A stretch of 64,000 nucleotides of DNA from Pseudanabaena sp. PCC 7367 (GCF_000317065.1 NC_019701.1:3482001-3546000); one strand, 5' to 3'; counted from the stretch's first letter, positions 42,133 through 51,871 are shown. Notes: generated from the letters alone by a model not told the origin. Translations and numbers: made by a program.

Positions 42133-43326
42133 TTAAGCCGATCGCAGCACAATCGAAAAAATGCTGCCCTGTTCTGGCTCCGAATGCACAAAAACTTTAC
42201 CGGCCATTGCCTCAACTAGCGCTTTGACCATCGCTAAACCCATGCCAATCCCACCCGTATCCCGACTGCGCGATCGCTCCACCCGATAGAGGGGCTCGAA
42301 TATTTTGGTTTGTTCACGATTGGGAATGCCACAACCACGATCGCAAACTTGAATTATTACGGCTGGAGATAAATTAGCGGGATGGTCGATATGCTCAGCA
42401 TAGCCAGGATTACTCGCATTACTTTTATTATTCGCATTAACTGGGGGATCGGCTTCAATCAATTGTAGCGATCGTAAAGTTATTGGTTGTTTTGGTGCAG
42501 AATAACGCACCGCATTTTCGATTAGCAATAATAAAGCCTGACTTAAGTAGCTGGGGTGAGCTTGGAGCATCACATTGGCATTGCTTTCTTGACTTAGATC
42601 TGGCCGCGCCTGATGATTTTGGAGATTTTGGAGATTTTGCAGCTCCTTAGAATCGCTGCCTGGCTGCATATCTGTCTGAATATTTGTCTGAATATTTGCA
42701 TAGCCTTTGATCGGGGTGTTTGCTTGAGAATTCAGTTGATAATTTACTGAGGAATTCGATTGGCGATCGCTCTCAACGTAAACCTGATTAACATCAGCGA
42801 TCGTATTTTGATTTATTTCCTGTCCCCACTGCCCAGTAATGGTTTGATGCGGCAATATCTGGATCGAATTTATCGAGTTTTGCCATTTGCCTGTGGCGAT
42901 CGCTGCCGTTTCTGTCAATAGCTGAGCAACTGAAACTGGTTCAATTGATAGTTCCGATCGACCTGCTTGCAATCGTTTAAGCTGTAAAAACTGCTGGAGC
43001 GTATCGATAATTCGTTCAGTTTCAAGCAAGCTAATGCCAAGTGCCTTCCTCTGCGTTTCAGTAAGGTTTTGCTCCCGATTTAGCACCCCCTGCAAATAGC
43101 CATAGATAATACTGAGCGAGGTGCGGAACTCGTGGGACAGGTTATTAATAAATTGCAGGTGGCTCAATTTAGCGCGATCGATCGCTATCCATGAATCATC
43201 CCCAGACTCGTCCCGATCGCTCAATTCGCTATTTTGATCGCCAAAGCCAGGATCTTTTTTAGGTGTATTTAACCAAGGAGTCAAATTGTGCTGGCATGAT
43301 GGCTCCGGCTTGCCCATATTCGTCAT
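42133..43326 (-). CDS. Soluble HisKA histidine kinase without a recognisable sensor domain
   Basis: The 397-residue protein begins with about 50 polar residues, then the dimerisation/phosphoacceptor helix FINNLSHEFRTSLSIIYGYL (His65; the usual Pro is Ser70). An unusually long Gln/Asn-rich stretch (about 165-240) separates HisKA from the HATPase, whose N box is LIENAVRYSAP, with VCDRGCGIP and GIGMGLAMVKALVEAM following. There is no membrane segment or PAS/GAF domain. It probably pairs with the OmpR regulator downstream and must receive its signal from another protein or through the linker. ATG 43326 is the first possible start; MGKPEPS (codon 4) is an alternative. Confidence 0.9.
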   Translation of the reverse strand: MTNMGKPEPSCQHNLTPWLNTPKKDPGFGDQNSELSDRDESGDDSWIAIDRAKLSHLQFINNLSHEFRTSLSIIYGYLQGVLNREQNLTETQRKALGISLLETERIIDTLQQFLQLKRLQAGRSELSIEPVSVAQLLTETAAIATGKWQNSINSIQILPHQTITGQWGQEINQNTIADVNQVYVESDRQSNSSVNYQLNSQANTPIKGYANIQTNIQTDMQPGSDSKELQNLQNLQNHQARPDLSQESNANVMLQAHPSYLSQALLLLIENAVRYSAPKQPITLRSLQLIEADPPVNANNKSNASNPGYAEHIDHPANLSPAVIIQVCDRGCGIPNREQTKIFEPLYRVERSRSRDTGGIGMGLAMVKALVEAMAGKVFVHSEPEQGSIFSIVLRSA

Positions 43327-43869
43327 ATGATTTACACCTGGGGTGGTGTCGGATAGGGGAATAGGGGAATAGTTGAAACTAGCGATCGCTGTGGCATCTT
43401 GGTTTCGGTGCTTAATTTTGTTACTGCGGCATAACTCACTAATTGCTCTGGCTTAGGATATGGGAAGCAGTGATTTAGCTGAACTTACAATGGCTTGTCT
43501 AAGTTAGGGATCACAAGCATGGCTACTTAAATAAATATGGTTATTTGGTATTAGACTTAATCGATTGAATTGATTGCCCTGATCAATCCCAAAATCTATT
43601 TGCCAGTCGATCGCGTATTAGTAATATTAGTAGTTGAATGCGGTGGTTACCCATCAACAAATCTCGTTCAACATTATGGCGGTAATCATGGTGGCGGGAA
43701 TGATTGCCATTTAAGCCAGAAGCTTAAGTTTAGTGATATTGGCTTGAGGATCGCCTAATTTAATTCTTAGCTGAATTTAATGAATTTGAGCCTGATTTGA
43801 GTTAGGCGCATTAGTTAAGCTTGTTCTAATCATCTAAATTAATGGTATTTAGAAGGAGCGGCGATCAAA
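43327..43869. other. Intergenic region, nothing recognised
   Basis: These 543 bp contain GGGGAATAGGGGAATAG near 43357 and AT-rich sequence. A 62-codon plus-strand frame at 43570 has no ribosome binding site or recognisable product and I do not call it. Confidence 0.5.
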
Positions 43870-45039
43870 TCATGTGCCTTTACCAGCAATCAAGCTCAAA
43901 TACCTGCGACACAAGGCAACGGGATCGTAGGTGGTTTTAAACTTTTGTTGAACTTGAGCAGAAGGGATGAATCGATCGCGGTCAGCTAAAATTTGCACTA
44001 TTCGATCGCGCCATTCCTCGGCATTATAGGCATCCTGGATATATTCAGCCAGTTCCAGGGTCACCTCTGGCAAGGTGGTGCAGCGCGTGGTTAGGGTGGG
44101 CAAGCCCAGGCCGATCGCTTCCACGGGGGGCAGGCCAAAGCCCTCGAACACAGAAGGAAACACAAATAGATCCGCGTGGCGGTAGTACCAGGCCAGCTCG
44201 GTATTGCTGATGTAGCCAGTTACATAGACCCGATCGCCTAAGCCCAATTCATTTACCAGCGCTGGAATATCATCACAACGATCGCGCCGCATCCCCACCA
44301 GCGAATCTGGCAACTGTCCCACCAGCACCAGAGCATATTGATCCAGCGATCGCGGCAACTTGGCAAATGCTTGCAGCAATGTGGCGAGATTTTTATGTTT
44401 ATAGTGATTGGCAACTGAAAGCAAAAACGGGCGATCGGGGATGGGGTTTGGCGCAGTGGCGATCGTAAATCGCTCCCACAGAATCGGAATATTGATTGCT
44501 TTTAATTTTGCCAAGCGAGTCGGAGCATTAGCCAAACCATAAACCTGCGCTACATCATTACGCACATGCTCAGTATCGGTGACCGTGTAGCTGGTAAATC
44601 TGAGGGTGAGGCGATGGGTCAGGTTTTGCCACAATCGCTTTTTCCAATCAAATAGCTCCGGGAAATGCCAATAGTTAAGATCGTGAATCGTGGTAACGGT
44701 AGGAATTTTGTAGAACCGGGGTAGGGGCGTGAAGTAGTTGGGGAAGAGTAACCCTTCCAGTTGTAATTCTTTGACATACTTTGGCAGGTCAATAATCTCG
44801 CTAACAAAGCGATTGCCCCGCAGCTTAATCGGGATAGTTTTAACCTTCTGGGCGATCGGCTTTAAATCTGGGATCTCATCACAGGTATCACTGAGCCAGT
44901 TGGCCACTGGAGCGGGCAGAAACAAGAACACCTCTACGTCTTCGATCTGGGCTAAACCCACCGCCAGGCCAAACAACACAAATTCAGCACCGCCTACTTT
45001 GGTTGGTTTTAAGAATAGTCCGCTAATACCGATCCGCAT
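43870..45039 (-). CDS. Glycosyltransferase family 4 protein
   Basis: The 389-residue protein is a GT-B glycosyltransferase. The N-terminal half (MRIGISGLFLKPTKVGGAE) and the LSVANHYKHKNLATLLQAFA, VYVTGYISNTELAWYYRHAD and FVFPSVFEGFGLPPVEAIGLG segments with the EGFGLPPVEA donor-binding signature define the GT4/GT1 group. The donor and acceptor sugars are unknown. With the GT2 gene upstream on the same strand (135 bp gap) it may act in polysaccharide or glycan assembly. Confidence 0.93.
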   Translation of the reverse strand: MRIGISGLFLKPTKVGGAEFVLFGLAVGLAQIEDVEVFLFLPAPVANWLSDTCDEIPDLKPIAQKVKTIPIKLRGNRFVSEIIDLPKYVKELQLEGLLFPNYFTPLPRFYKIPTVTTIHDLNYWHFPELFDWKKRLWQNLTHRLTLRFTSYTVTDTEHVRNDVAQVYGLANAPTRLAKLKAINIPILWERFTIATAPNPIPDRPFLLSVANHYKHKNLATLLQAFAKLPRSLDQYALVLVGQLPDSLVGMRRDRCDDIPALVNELGLGDRVYVTGYISNTELAWYYRHADLFVFPSVFEGFGLPPVEAIGLGLPTLTTRCTTLPEVTLELAEYIQDAYNAEEWRDRIVQILADRDRFIPSAQVQQKFKTTYDPVALCRRYLSLIAGKGT

Positions 45040-45173
45040 GTTTAGCTATAGGTTGAAGAAAAAGTTTAAAGCAATCGACCATCAATTATTTATTGCTGGC
45101 AAACCTTAATTGTCGGCTTGTTCTGGTGATGACTGAGGATAAAAAAGCAATCGATTTTATACATCAATTCTGA

Positions 45174-46253
45174 TTACTCACTAGTAACATTACCAGGCTT
45201 TTCAATCTCTCTAGCATTTAAGACCTGTTCACGCTCAAGTTGGCTAGATATGCTCAATCCCCGAAGTTCAACTTGCACCAATTGCCATAGCCAGCCAATT
45301 AATTTAAAACCAAAGATCGCTAGTCCTACGATCGCGCCGTACTTATCCTGGCAGTAATTAAACTGAGCCGGAAGATAAAAAATCGACTTGCGATCGCCAA
45401 ACAATAACTTCATCGCTGGCCAAAAATCAGGCTGAGCCGTAAGCTTGCCCTGAGCGCGAAATGAGTTTACAAAATCAGCGATCGTGGACTTGACCAATCC
45501 CAAATGCTTTGCCTGAGCATCGCCAAGAATATAGGCAGAAAATCCACTTTTCACCGCTTTCAGGATATAAGTATTATCGCCAAAATATTGAGGGCAGCGA
45601 TCGCCATCGGGGAAGCCAATTTTCGCTACCACTGCCGCCGGAATCCCCACGCAATGGCCACTCATTTCACTAACCTGCACCACTTCGCCAGGCAACGCGG
45701 TTACTTGCTTGCGTCCCTGGGCTCCGGTTGGGATCAGGTTGTGGTTTGCAGGAACATTGCGATCGCCTTGCTCTGGGTTAGTCGCAGATGTGGTTGAATC
45801 TTTAAAGTCTTCTAGTTCACTTAAATAGCAAGCAGCACTGACCAAAGAATTAGGCTGAGCTTGCATGAACTGCACCATTTTGGCGATCGCGCCTGCCTCT
45901 GGCAAACAATCGTCGTTGAGCCAGAAAAAATAATCAGCTCCCTGGTCTGCCGCAGATGCCATCCCCTTGGCGATTGCTCCTGTCCACCAGAGGTTGCCAT
46001 CCCCAGCTAAAACTATTACATCGGGGAATTGTTGGGCGATCGCGCCACCAGTGCCATCGCTGGAGCCATCATCCACTACGATCGCTTGATATTGGGTTAA
46101 ATCCCCATTTTGTTGTAATTGATTTAAACAACTCAGCGTGATCTCGCGGCGATTGTGGGCAGGGATCACTAGAAATACGGATGGATTGGGCGAACTTTGA
46201 TTAGGAGCGATCGCGGACTTTTCTGGATCAGGCATTGCAGACATTTCAGGCAT
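45174..46253 (-). CDS. Glycosyltransferase family 2 protein
   Basis: The 359-residue protein has a GT-A nucleotide-diphospho-sugar transferase fold. VFLVIPAHNRREITLSCL opens the domain; VVDDGSSDGT and the DxD-like NDDCLPEAG follow, and LAGDGNLWWTGAIAKGM resembles rhamnosyltransferase-type GT2 enzymes. A polar insertion sits at about 150-180. The C-terminal 50 residues include an amphipathic or membrane-associated helix (GLAIFGFKLIGWLWQLV). Substrate unknown; presumably paired with the GT4 gene downstream. Confidence 0.92.
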   Translation of the reverse strand: MPEMSAMPDPEKSAIAPNQSSPNPSVFLVIPAHNRREITLSCLNQLQQNGDLTQYQAIVVDDGSSDGTGGAIAQQFPDVIVLAGDGNLWWTGAIAKGMASAADQGADYFFWLNDDCLPEAGAIAKMVQFMQAQPNSLVSAACYLSELEDFKDSTTSATNPEQGDRNVPANHNLIPTGAQGRKQVTALPGEVVQVSEMSGHCVGIPAAVVAKIGFPDGDRCPQYFGDNTYILKAVKSGFSAYILGDAQAKHLGLVKSTIADFVNSFRAQGKLTAQPDFWPAMKLLFGDRKSIFYLPAQFNYCQDKYGAIVGLAIFGFKLIGWLWQLVQVELRGLSISSQLEREQVLNAREIEKPGNVTSE

Positions 46254-46389
46254 TAGAGCATTTAAGCTGTACAGGTGTTTTTACTCATCCTAATTACAAG
46301 TTACACCCTTGATCCTAGCGACTAATAAACCTAAATTAGCATTAGCAATTCGATCGCCGATCCAGTTATATTGCGCTGCGAACCGATGC

Positions 46390-47562
46390 TTAACTGGAAA
46401 CCGCTGATTTTTTATGGGATCGCATTGCCGCCACAAACTTTTCAAACAAATAGTCTGCGTCATGGGGGCCAGGGCTGGCTTCGGGGTGATATTGCACCGA
46501 GAAGATCGGTAGCTCCTTATGCTCCAAGCCGGCCACTGTTTTGTCATTCAGGTTCCAATGGGTCACCTGCGCCGCTGAACCATCCAGTGAAATACTATCG
46601 AGGGCAAAACCATGATTCTGGCTGGTGATTTCCACCCGTCGATCGGAATTTTCGGCTTGATTCTGAGCCGGTTGATTTAGACCACGATGACCAAACTTGA
46701 GCTTAAAGGTTTCACCACCCATTGATAGCCCCAGAATTTGATGGCCGAGGCAAATGCCAAACATAGGCTTATTGGCTTTCAGCAGAGCCTGGGCAGTTTT
46801 TACACCCTCAGTTACTGCGGCGGGATCGCCAGGGCCATTGGAAAGGAAAATGCCATCGGGATTATATTCTAAAATTTTCTCCGTTGGGGTATCGGCCGGA
46901 ACCACAATCACGCGGCAGCCATAGCTAACCAATCGCCGCAGGATATTACGTTTTACGCCGAAATCGATCGCCACCACGGTTAGTTGCTCACCATCACTGG
47001 GCTGTTTAGCATCATCCTCAGCATATTCCCACCCGGCGATCGTGGGTTCTTGCCATTCATAAATCTGGGTGGTGCTAGCACCTTGCGCTAGATTCAAACC
47101 CTGCATCGATGGCGCTGATTTGACTTTGGCTAATAATTCTTCTGGATCGAGAATTTCCGTGGAAATGCCCCCATTCATTGCCCCCATTGAGCGCAATTTA
47201 CGGGTCAGGGCACGGGTATCGATCCCGGCAATCCCAACAATGTTATGGGTTTTGAGATAATCGGGCAAAGACTGCTGCGATCGCCAATTGCTGGGCACAT
47301 AGGTAATGTTGCGGGCGATCGCCCCTTTGGCCTTGGGCTTGTCCGACTCTTCATCTTCAGGGGTCACCCCCGTATTACCCAGTTCGGGATAGGTAAAGGT
47401 AATAATTTGACCGCTATAGCTAGGGTCGGTTAAAACCTCCTGATAGCCAGTCATGCCCGTATTAAAAACCACCTCGCCGATCGCCGTACCGGTTGCGCCA
47501 AACGCAAATCCCCGATAGCAGCTACCGTCCGCCAGAACCAAAATTGCTGCTTGCTTTACCAT
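46390..47562 (-). CDS. carA: Carbamoyl-phosphate synthase small (glutaminase) subunit
   Basis: The enzyme hydrolyses glutamine and channels ammonia to CarB for carbamoyl phosphate, feeding pyrimidine and arginine synthesis. From ATG 47562 ([13 protein letters not shown]) the product is 390 residues, with the CPSase_sm N-terminal domain and a class I glutamine amidotransferase domain: GICLGHQIL with nucleophile Cys271, and [12 protein letters not shown] with His359 and Glu361. An upstream in-frame ATG at 47598 would add 12 unusual residues. carB is not nearby. A universal stress protein gene lies 42 bp upstream on the same strand. Confidence 0.95.
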   Translation of the reverse strand: MVKQAAILVLADGSCYRGFAFGATGTAIGEVVFNTGMTGYQEVLTDPSYSGQIITFTYPELGNTGVTPEDEESDKPKAKGAIARNITYVPSNWRSQQSLPDYLKTHNIVGIAGIDTRALTRKLRSMGAMNGGISTEILDPEELLAKVKSAPSMQGLNLAQGASTTQIYEWQEPTIAGWEYAEDDAKQPSDGEQLTVVAIDFGVKRNILRRLVSYGCRVIVVPADTPTEKILEYNPDGIFLSNGPGDPAAVTEGVKTAQALLKANKPMFGICLGHQILGLSMGGETFKLKFGHRGLNQPAQNQAENSDRRVEITSQNHGFALDSISLDGSAAQVTHWNLNDKTVAGLEHKELPIFSVQYHPEASPGPHDADYLFEKFVAAMRSHKKSAVSS

Positions 47563-47604
47563 ATGTTCAGTTTTTAATGCTGATTTCCAGATTTCCACCC
47601 CATA

Positions 47605-47991
47605 TCATGGCACAACCAGCACCGGACAGGGTGATAGATTTAACACTTTTTGGCTCACGCTGTCTTGTTGCTCGTCATCAAGCAAGGATTCACCCTTAGA
47701 ACCCATCACAATTAAGTTAGCATTGAGATCGTCGGCCACATCACAGATCGCAAAGGCCGGAATCCCTTGCTCAATCTTGGTCTGAGCTGTAATTCCTAGC
47801 TCCTGTAAACTCTGCTGGATTTTGGTCAGGAATTGCTCAGCGGCAGGTAATTTACTTTCTGCTTCCTCAGGGGTAACGACAGATAGTACGATTAATTTGG
47901 CTTGATATTTTTTAACAACATCAACAACTAGGTCAAAAGCATGACGCGATTCGCGGGTTTGGTCTGTTGGGAACAAGATCGTATTAAACAT
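47605..47991 (-). CDS. UspA-family universal stress protein
   Basis: The 128-residue single-domain protein begins MFNTILFPTDQTRESRHA and ends NLSPCPVLVVP. The ATP-binding loop of UspA-type proteins, G-x2-G-x9-G(S/T), is represented by MGSKGESLLDDE, with an acidic insertion that weakens the nucleotide site. Usp proteins act in stress resistance by poorly understood means. It lies upstream of carA (42 bp gap, same strand), so it may be co-transcribed with it, and is divergent from pgk with a 79-bp shared promoter region. Confidence 0.9.
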   Translation of the reverse strand: MFNTILFPTDQTRESRHAFDLVVDVVKKYQAKLIVLSVVTPEEAESKLPAAEQFLTKIQQSLQELGITAQTKIEQGIPAFAICDVADDLNANLIVMGSKGESLLDDEQQDSVSQKVLNLSPCPVLVVP

Positions 47992-48070
47992 CTGTGCTTC
48001 GGTAAGATTAAAAACGACTAGATAAACATTTTTTAGTCTTGATTATTTATATATTGGAGGATTTATCGCA

Positions 48071-49276
48071 GTGGCTAAGCAAACTTTAGCAAACTTAAAC
48101 TCTAGCAGCCTATCTGGCAAAAAAGTCCTGGTTAGGGTTGATTTTAATGTACCTCAGGATGATACAGGCAAAATTACTGACGATACCAGGATTCGGGCTG
48201 CGCTCCCCACAATCAAACACTTAGCTGATGCTGGTGCTAAAGTGATCTTAGCAAGTCATTTTGGCCGTCCCAAGGGGAAGGTGAACGAAGGGATGCGCCT
48301 GAATGCTGTATCGCAAAGATTGGCTGAGTTATTGGGTAAGTCGGTGGTCAAGTGTGACGATAGTATTGGCGATCAGGTAACTACCAAGGTGAACGCTCTG
48401 GGCAATGGTGATGTAGCGCTGTTGGAAAATATGCGCTTCTATGCGGAAGAGGAAGGCAACGACAAAGAATTTTCGAAAAAACTGGCATCCCTGGCGGATA
48501 TGTATGTGAATGATGCCTTTGGGACTGCCCACCGCGCCCATGCTTCCACTGCCGGTGTGGCGGAATTTCTATCCCCAGCGGTGGCTGGCTTTTTGCTCGA
48601 CAAGGAATTGCAATACCTGAGCGGGGCGATCGAAGCGCCAAAACGTCCCCTGGCAGCGATCATTGGTGGCTCTAAGGTATCCAGCAAAATTGGTGTGATT
48701 GAAACCCTACTCGATAAGGTAGACAAGTTGATCATCGGTGGTGGTATGATCTTCACCTTCTATAAGGCCAGAGGTTTGGCTGTGGGTAAGTCTTTGGTGG
48801 AAGAAGACAAACTGGATCTGGCTAAGAGCTTGGAAGCAAAGGCCAAAGAGCGCGGTGTGGATTTGCTTTTGCCTACCGATGTGGTGGTAGCCGACAACTT
48901 CAGCCCCGATGCCAACTCCCAAACCGTTAGTATTGAAAGCATCCCCGATGGTTGGATGGGCTTGGACATTGGTCCTGATTCCGTCAAGACTTTCCAGGCG
49001 GCCTTGGCGGACTGCATGACTGTGATCTGGAATGGCCCGATGGGTGTATTTGAATTTGATAAGTTTGCGGTGGGCACCGAGGCGATCGCCCATTCCCTGG
49101 CAGAACTAACTGGCAAGGGTGCGATCACAATCATTGGTGGTGGTGATTCGGTTGCCGCGGTCGAGAAGGTGGGCGTGGCCGAAAAAATGAGCCATATTTC
49201 CACTGGTGGTGGCGCTAGCTTGGAACTGCTGGAAGGCAAGACCCTACCTGGGATCGCTGCTTTGGATGATGCTTAG
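48071..49276 (+). CDS. pgk: Phosphoglycerate kinase
   Basis: The 401-residue enzyme transfers phosphate between 1,3-bisphosphoglycerate and ADP in glycolysis and the Calvin cycle. It has the signature [13 protein letters not shown] (about 20-32), [22 protein letters not shown] and the nucleotide-binding [11 protein letters not shown] region near the C-terminus. The start is GTG 48071, preceded by GGAGG at 48056-48060. The two-domain length is complete. A 13-bp triple repeat and a hairpin with a T run lie downstream. Confidence 0.97.
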   Translation: MAKQTLANLNSSSLSGKKVLVRVDFNVPQDDTGKITDDTRIRAALPTIKHLADAGAKVILASHFGRPKGKVNEGMRLNAVSQRLAELLGKSVVKCDDSIGDQVTTKVNALGNGDVALLENMRFYAEEEGNDKEFSKKLASLADMYVNDAFGTAHRAHASTAGVAEFLSPAVAGFLLDKELQYLSGAIEAPKRPLAAIIGGSKVSSKIGVIETLLDKVDKLIIGGGMIFTFYKARGLAVGKSLVEEDKLDLAKSLEAKAKERGVDLLLPTDVVVADNFSPDANSQTVSIESIPDGWMGLDIGPDSVKTFQAALADCMTVIWNGPMGVFEFDKFAVGTEAIAHSLAELTGKGAITIIGGGDSVAAVEKVGVAEKMSHISTGGGASLELLEGKTLPGIAALDDA

Positions 49277-49292
49277 TTTTGTTTCTATCAAT

Positions 49293-49331
49293 TTTATTGA
49301 TCTAGTTTATTGATCTAGTTTATTGATCTAG
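49293..49331. repeat. 13-bp tandem repeat, three perfect copies
   Basis: TTTATTGATCTAG is repeated perfectly three times at 49293-49305, 49306-49318 and 49319-49331, starting 17 bp after the pgk stop codon. Confidence 0.9.
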
Positions 49332-49514
49332 GTCAGCATCAGCAGCCAGTTTTAAATCAAATCTCCTAGGGCATTCATGTCAGTAATGCAGTCAGAACAA
49401 TGGTTATATATGTTTTGATTAAGGACTTTTAACCAGATTTGCTTTGAATGCTTGAAAGGTTTGATTCTGAATCTAGATCGATCGCTTAGCCATCTGAGAT
49501 TTATAAACATGTTT

Positions 49515-49544
49515 CCCCTTGATTAAAAAGTTGAGGGGTTTTTT
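49515..49544 (+). terminator. Intrinsic terminator-like hairpin with T run
   Basis: CCCCTTGA (49515-49522) pairs with TTGAGGGG (49531-49538), eight pairs including two G-T wobbles, with an AT-rich 8-nt loop, followed directly by six T and more T-rich sequence. Plus-strand orientation fits the end of a long pgk 3' region or of a separate small RNA. Confidence 0.75.
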
Positions 49545-49938
49545 GTTTAAACTGCGATCGCCTCAGACCAAATTAGGAAATAGGTGATCCAAATGCCGAG
49601 TCATAAGCCTTGCTTATATAGATCGCCGATTAAAAATATATTTCATCTAAAAACTAAAACGGTATCAGACCAGCTTGGTTAATTTAGATTAGTGATTGTA
49701 TGCAAAGAATCGAGCCTGATTGACAGTAATTAACACCAGCTCAGTAAAAAATAATTGAGAATAAATCGACCCGCAAGTAATCCCCGATCGCTAAAATCAG
49801 GAGATCCAAAGAGCTACTACTCGACCACGTTAATTATGATTGGTCGCACTCTTGCAAAAGAGTTATCACAATCGCAAATTAAGCATCAAATTCTTTGTGG
49901 TGAATTACTACTTAACCTAGATGTGATTCCGGACTTGA

Positions 49939-50415
49939 TTAGGGTGTAGGTGGTTGCGGACTATTCGGGTTCAGGATTTCTGGCTTAGTAGGCAGTGGTT
50001 GCACATCGATATTATCAAACACCTTCGACATAGCCTTATAGCCAGCGTAGGTTGCTGCCGCCATAATCCCCAAAACCAACACCAGCATTACCAAATACTC
50101 AAGATCGATCGGTACACCGTAGTGAGAGCGGTAGGGATCGATCTTGGCCATATGATCGCGTTCTCTGGCCGCAAGGGGTCTACGAAACCGGAGGCGATCG
50201 TCGTCGAGTTTTTCTAGCAAAATCCAACCACATCTTGCTTCTTCTTCACATACCCGCTTCAAGGTCTTGCGTCTGCGGAACCCACCACCAGTAGTACGCA
50301 AAATCTTGAACTCCCAGCCCTTCTGCTCCTTCGTGTCGTAGGATTCATAGCGGGTCAAGTTTTCCTCTTCCTCTCTGACTTTTTTTTGCTTACTGCGTTG
50401 ATGGGTTTTAAACAT
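49939..50415 (-). CDS. Conserved cyanobacterial protein with a C-terminal membrane helix
   Basis: From ATG 50415 the product has 158 residues. A charged N-terminus is followed by a domain with NLTRYESYDTKEQKGWEFKI and CEEEARCGWILLEKLDDDRL, whose YESYDTKE...GW...EEA..GW.LLEK pattern I recall from conserved cyanobacterial proteins of unknown function. One membrane helix (about 106-126, VMLVLVLGIMAAATYAGY) and a 32-residue tail with a proline-rich end follow. The single helix near the C-terminus makes it almost tail-anchored. An ATG at 50484 would add 23 hydrophobic residues; I consider it less likely. It stands alone. Confidence 0.75.
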   Translation of the reverse strand: MFKTHQRSKQKKVREEEENLTRYESYDTKEQKGWEFKILRTTGGGFRRRKTLKRVCEEEARCGWILLEKLDDDRLRFRRPLAARERDHMAKIDPYRSHYGVPIDLEYLVMLVLVLGIMAAATYAGYKAMSKVFDNIDVQPLPTKPEILNPNSPQPPTP

Positions 50416-51243
50416 TCTGTCAAAAATTACTACTTGGATGCCTACGTCCAGAAATAACAAACTCATTAAAAAAGCACTAGCCATAAGCGGTGTCCCGGAA
50501 TTAAAGCCGCTAACTTACTTAAATATCTTGATATTTTGATTGATCTCTAGCTAATCTTTGGTGGTCTTATCTATTTGATTATTTATTTGATTTTATGCGC
50601 TTAAAATTTGATTTATCCATCGATCGACAGCTTGCAGCCACCAGCCCAATCCAGCTTTTTAGTTGAGCTTTTTATCTAGATTGCGATCGCTGCGGTTCCA
50701 CTTACCTGGTATGCCATAAATACAGGTCGCCTATATTATCCACATTTCCGGCATTAGTGCAACTGCATAATCGTAAAGCAAATGGCATTTTGGATTTAAA
50801 TCTTGGCCCGATCGCCGCTATTTAAGGCTATTTAATCAATTGGGACGATTGATCGATCTGGCGATCTCTTCTGCGTTAAATTACTTTACCTAAAAGTGCA
50901 TAGAAATTTGTGCATAAATATGCCAGACTATATATTGCTTTGATAGTTTGCGATCCGCATTTGGCGAGCTTGATTGGTGAATCTATCGCCAGTAAGAACA
51001 TATATTCAGATATATATTTATATTCAGGTATATATGTAACAGGTTGCCTTCAATTGATCATAATTCTCATCAAGCTGGGCAATCTGGTTTTAGGTCGATC
51101 GTTTTTTGGCAAGATAAGAAGTCTCTAGTGCCCGCATGAGCTACTGATAACTGATAGCTAGTCATGTGGTAAGTAAGCGGTTGGTAATCATCAAGTAATC
51201 GGGCGATCGGTTAGGAGATTGATTAGACTTATGGACTGAGTAA

Positions 51244-51383
51244 ATTTACGCGGTAGTCATGCAGTAGTCATGCAGTAGTAAGGATAATTAGCAATCGATT
51301 TGCAATTCGGAGCTTAGCTTGTTTGGGTTATAGATATTCAACTATCGCCTAAATCCTTACTTGTTCAGCACTACCATTTACGC
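51244..51383. repeat. 8-bp target site duplication flanking the IS1-type MITE
   Basis: ATTTACGC occurs perfectly at 51244-51251 and 51376-51383, immediately outside GGTAGT and ACTACC. Confidence 0.92.
51252..51375. mobile_element. IS1-type MITE (124 bp), non-coding
   Basis: The left end (GGTAGTCATGCAGTAGT, an extra CATGCAGTAGT copy, then AAGGATAAT) and the right end (ATCCTTACTTGTTCAGCACTACC) match the ends of the IS1-family element at 7536-8318. After removing the 11-bp internal duplication, the left ends agree at 22 of 26 positions; the right ends agree in 21 of 23 positions. A perfect 8-bp target duplication flanks it. No transposase is encoded, so it would depend on an IS1-type transposase such as the one at 7590-8311. 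Confidence 0.9.
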
Positions 51384-51445
51384 TTGGATTTACAATCGGC
51401 AAAAATATTTCATGCAATATTTATTTTATAATTTTATAAGGTGAT

Positions 51446-51871
51446 ATGAATAGCTTCATTTTGATGGCAAATGTGGTGACAGAACCAGAACTGCGCTACA
51501 CCCCCGACAATCAAAACTCGTTGGCTACTTTTCTGGTGCAATTTCCCGGTGGCAATCGCCCCGAAGATCAACCGATTCGATTGAAGGTGACGGGCTGGAA
51601 TAATCTGGCCACTGAGATCATGGAAAAATATCACAAAGGCGATCAATTGGTGTTGGAGGGTCGCTTGGGCATGAACTCGATCGATCGGGGTGCCTATAAG
51701 GAAAAACGCGCCGAAATGACCGCCTCACGGATTTATGCGGTTGGTGGTAGCAGTGATGGCGATGGTTATAATGCTAGCCATGATGACTATGGCAGTGCTG
51801 CCCCTGCTCAGGTGCCTACGGCGGCTCCACCTGTTGCCAATAATCCTGAGTACGACGATATTCCGTTCTAG
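51446..51871 (+). CDS. ssb: Single-stranded DNA-binding protein
   Basis: The 141-residue protein has an N-terminal OB fold (about 1-100; SFILMANVVTEPELRYTPDN, FPGGNRPEDQPIRLKVTGW, GDQLVLEGRL) and a disordered Ala/Pro/Gly-rich linker ending in the acidic tail YDDIPF, the conserved SSB partner-binding tip. It coats single-stranded DNA and recruits repair and replication proteins. The start is ATG 51446, with AAGGTGAT at 51438-51444. Its upstream region carries the IS1-type MITE 70 bp away. Confidence 0.93.
   Translation: MNSFILMANVVTEPELRYTPDNQNSLATFLVQFPGGNRPEDQPIRLKVTGWNNLATEIMEKYHKGDQLVLEGRLGMNSIDRGAYKEKRAEMTASRIYAVGGSSDGDGYNASHDDYGSAAPAQVPTAAPPVANNPEYDDIPF

Larger units (their letters stand above)
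49277..49938. other. Long intergenic region after pgk with repeat and terminator-like hairpin
   Basis: These 662 bp contain a 13-bp triple repeat (49293-49331) and a hairpin plus T run (49515-49544), 240 bp after the pgk stop. No clear gene is visible. A 64-codon plus-strand frame at 49755 starts with TTG, overlaps the convergent gene and is not convincing. Confidence 0.6.
50416..51445. other. Long intergenic region upstream of ssb, including a MITE-like element
   Basis: About 1 kb without a convincing gene. It contains TATATA-rich sequence near 51000-51035 and a 124-bp MITE-like element at 51252-51375, so the ssb promoter may lie in or near that element. A 72-codon frame at 50910 is AT-rich, low complexity, and not called. 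Confidence 0.6.

Noticed and set aside
43570-43758. 62-codon frame between kinase and glycosyltransferase genes
   Set aside because: No start context, and no family resemblance.
50910-51128. 72-codon plus-strand frame
   Set aside because: AT-rich, low-complexity product with no ribosome binding site or similarity.
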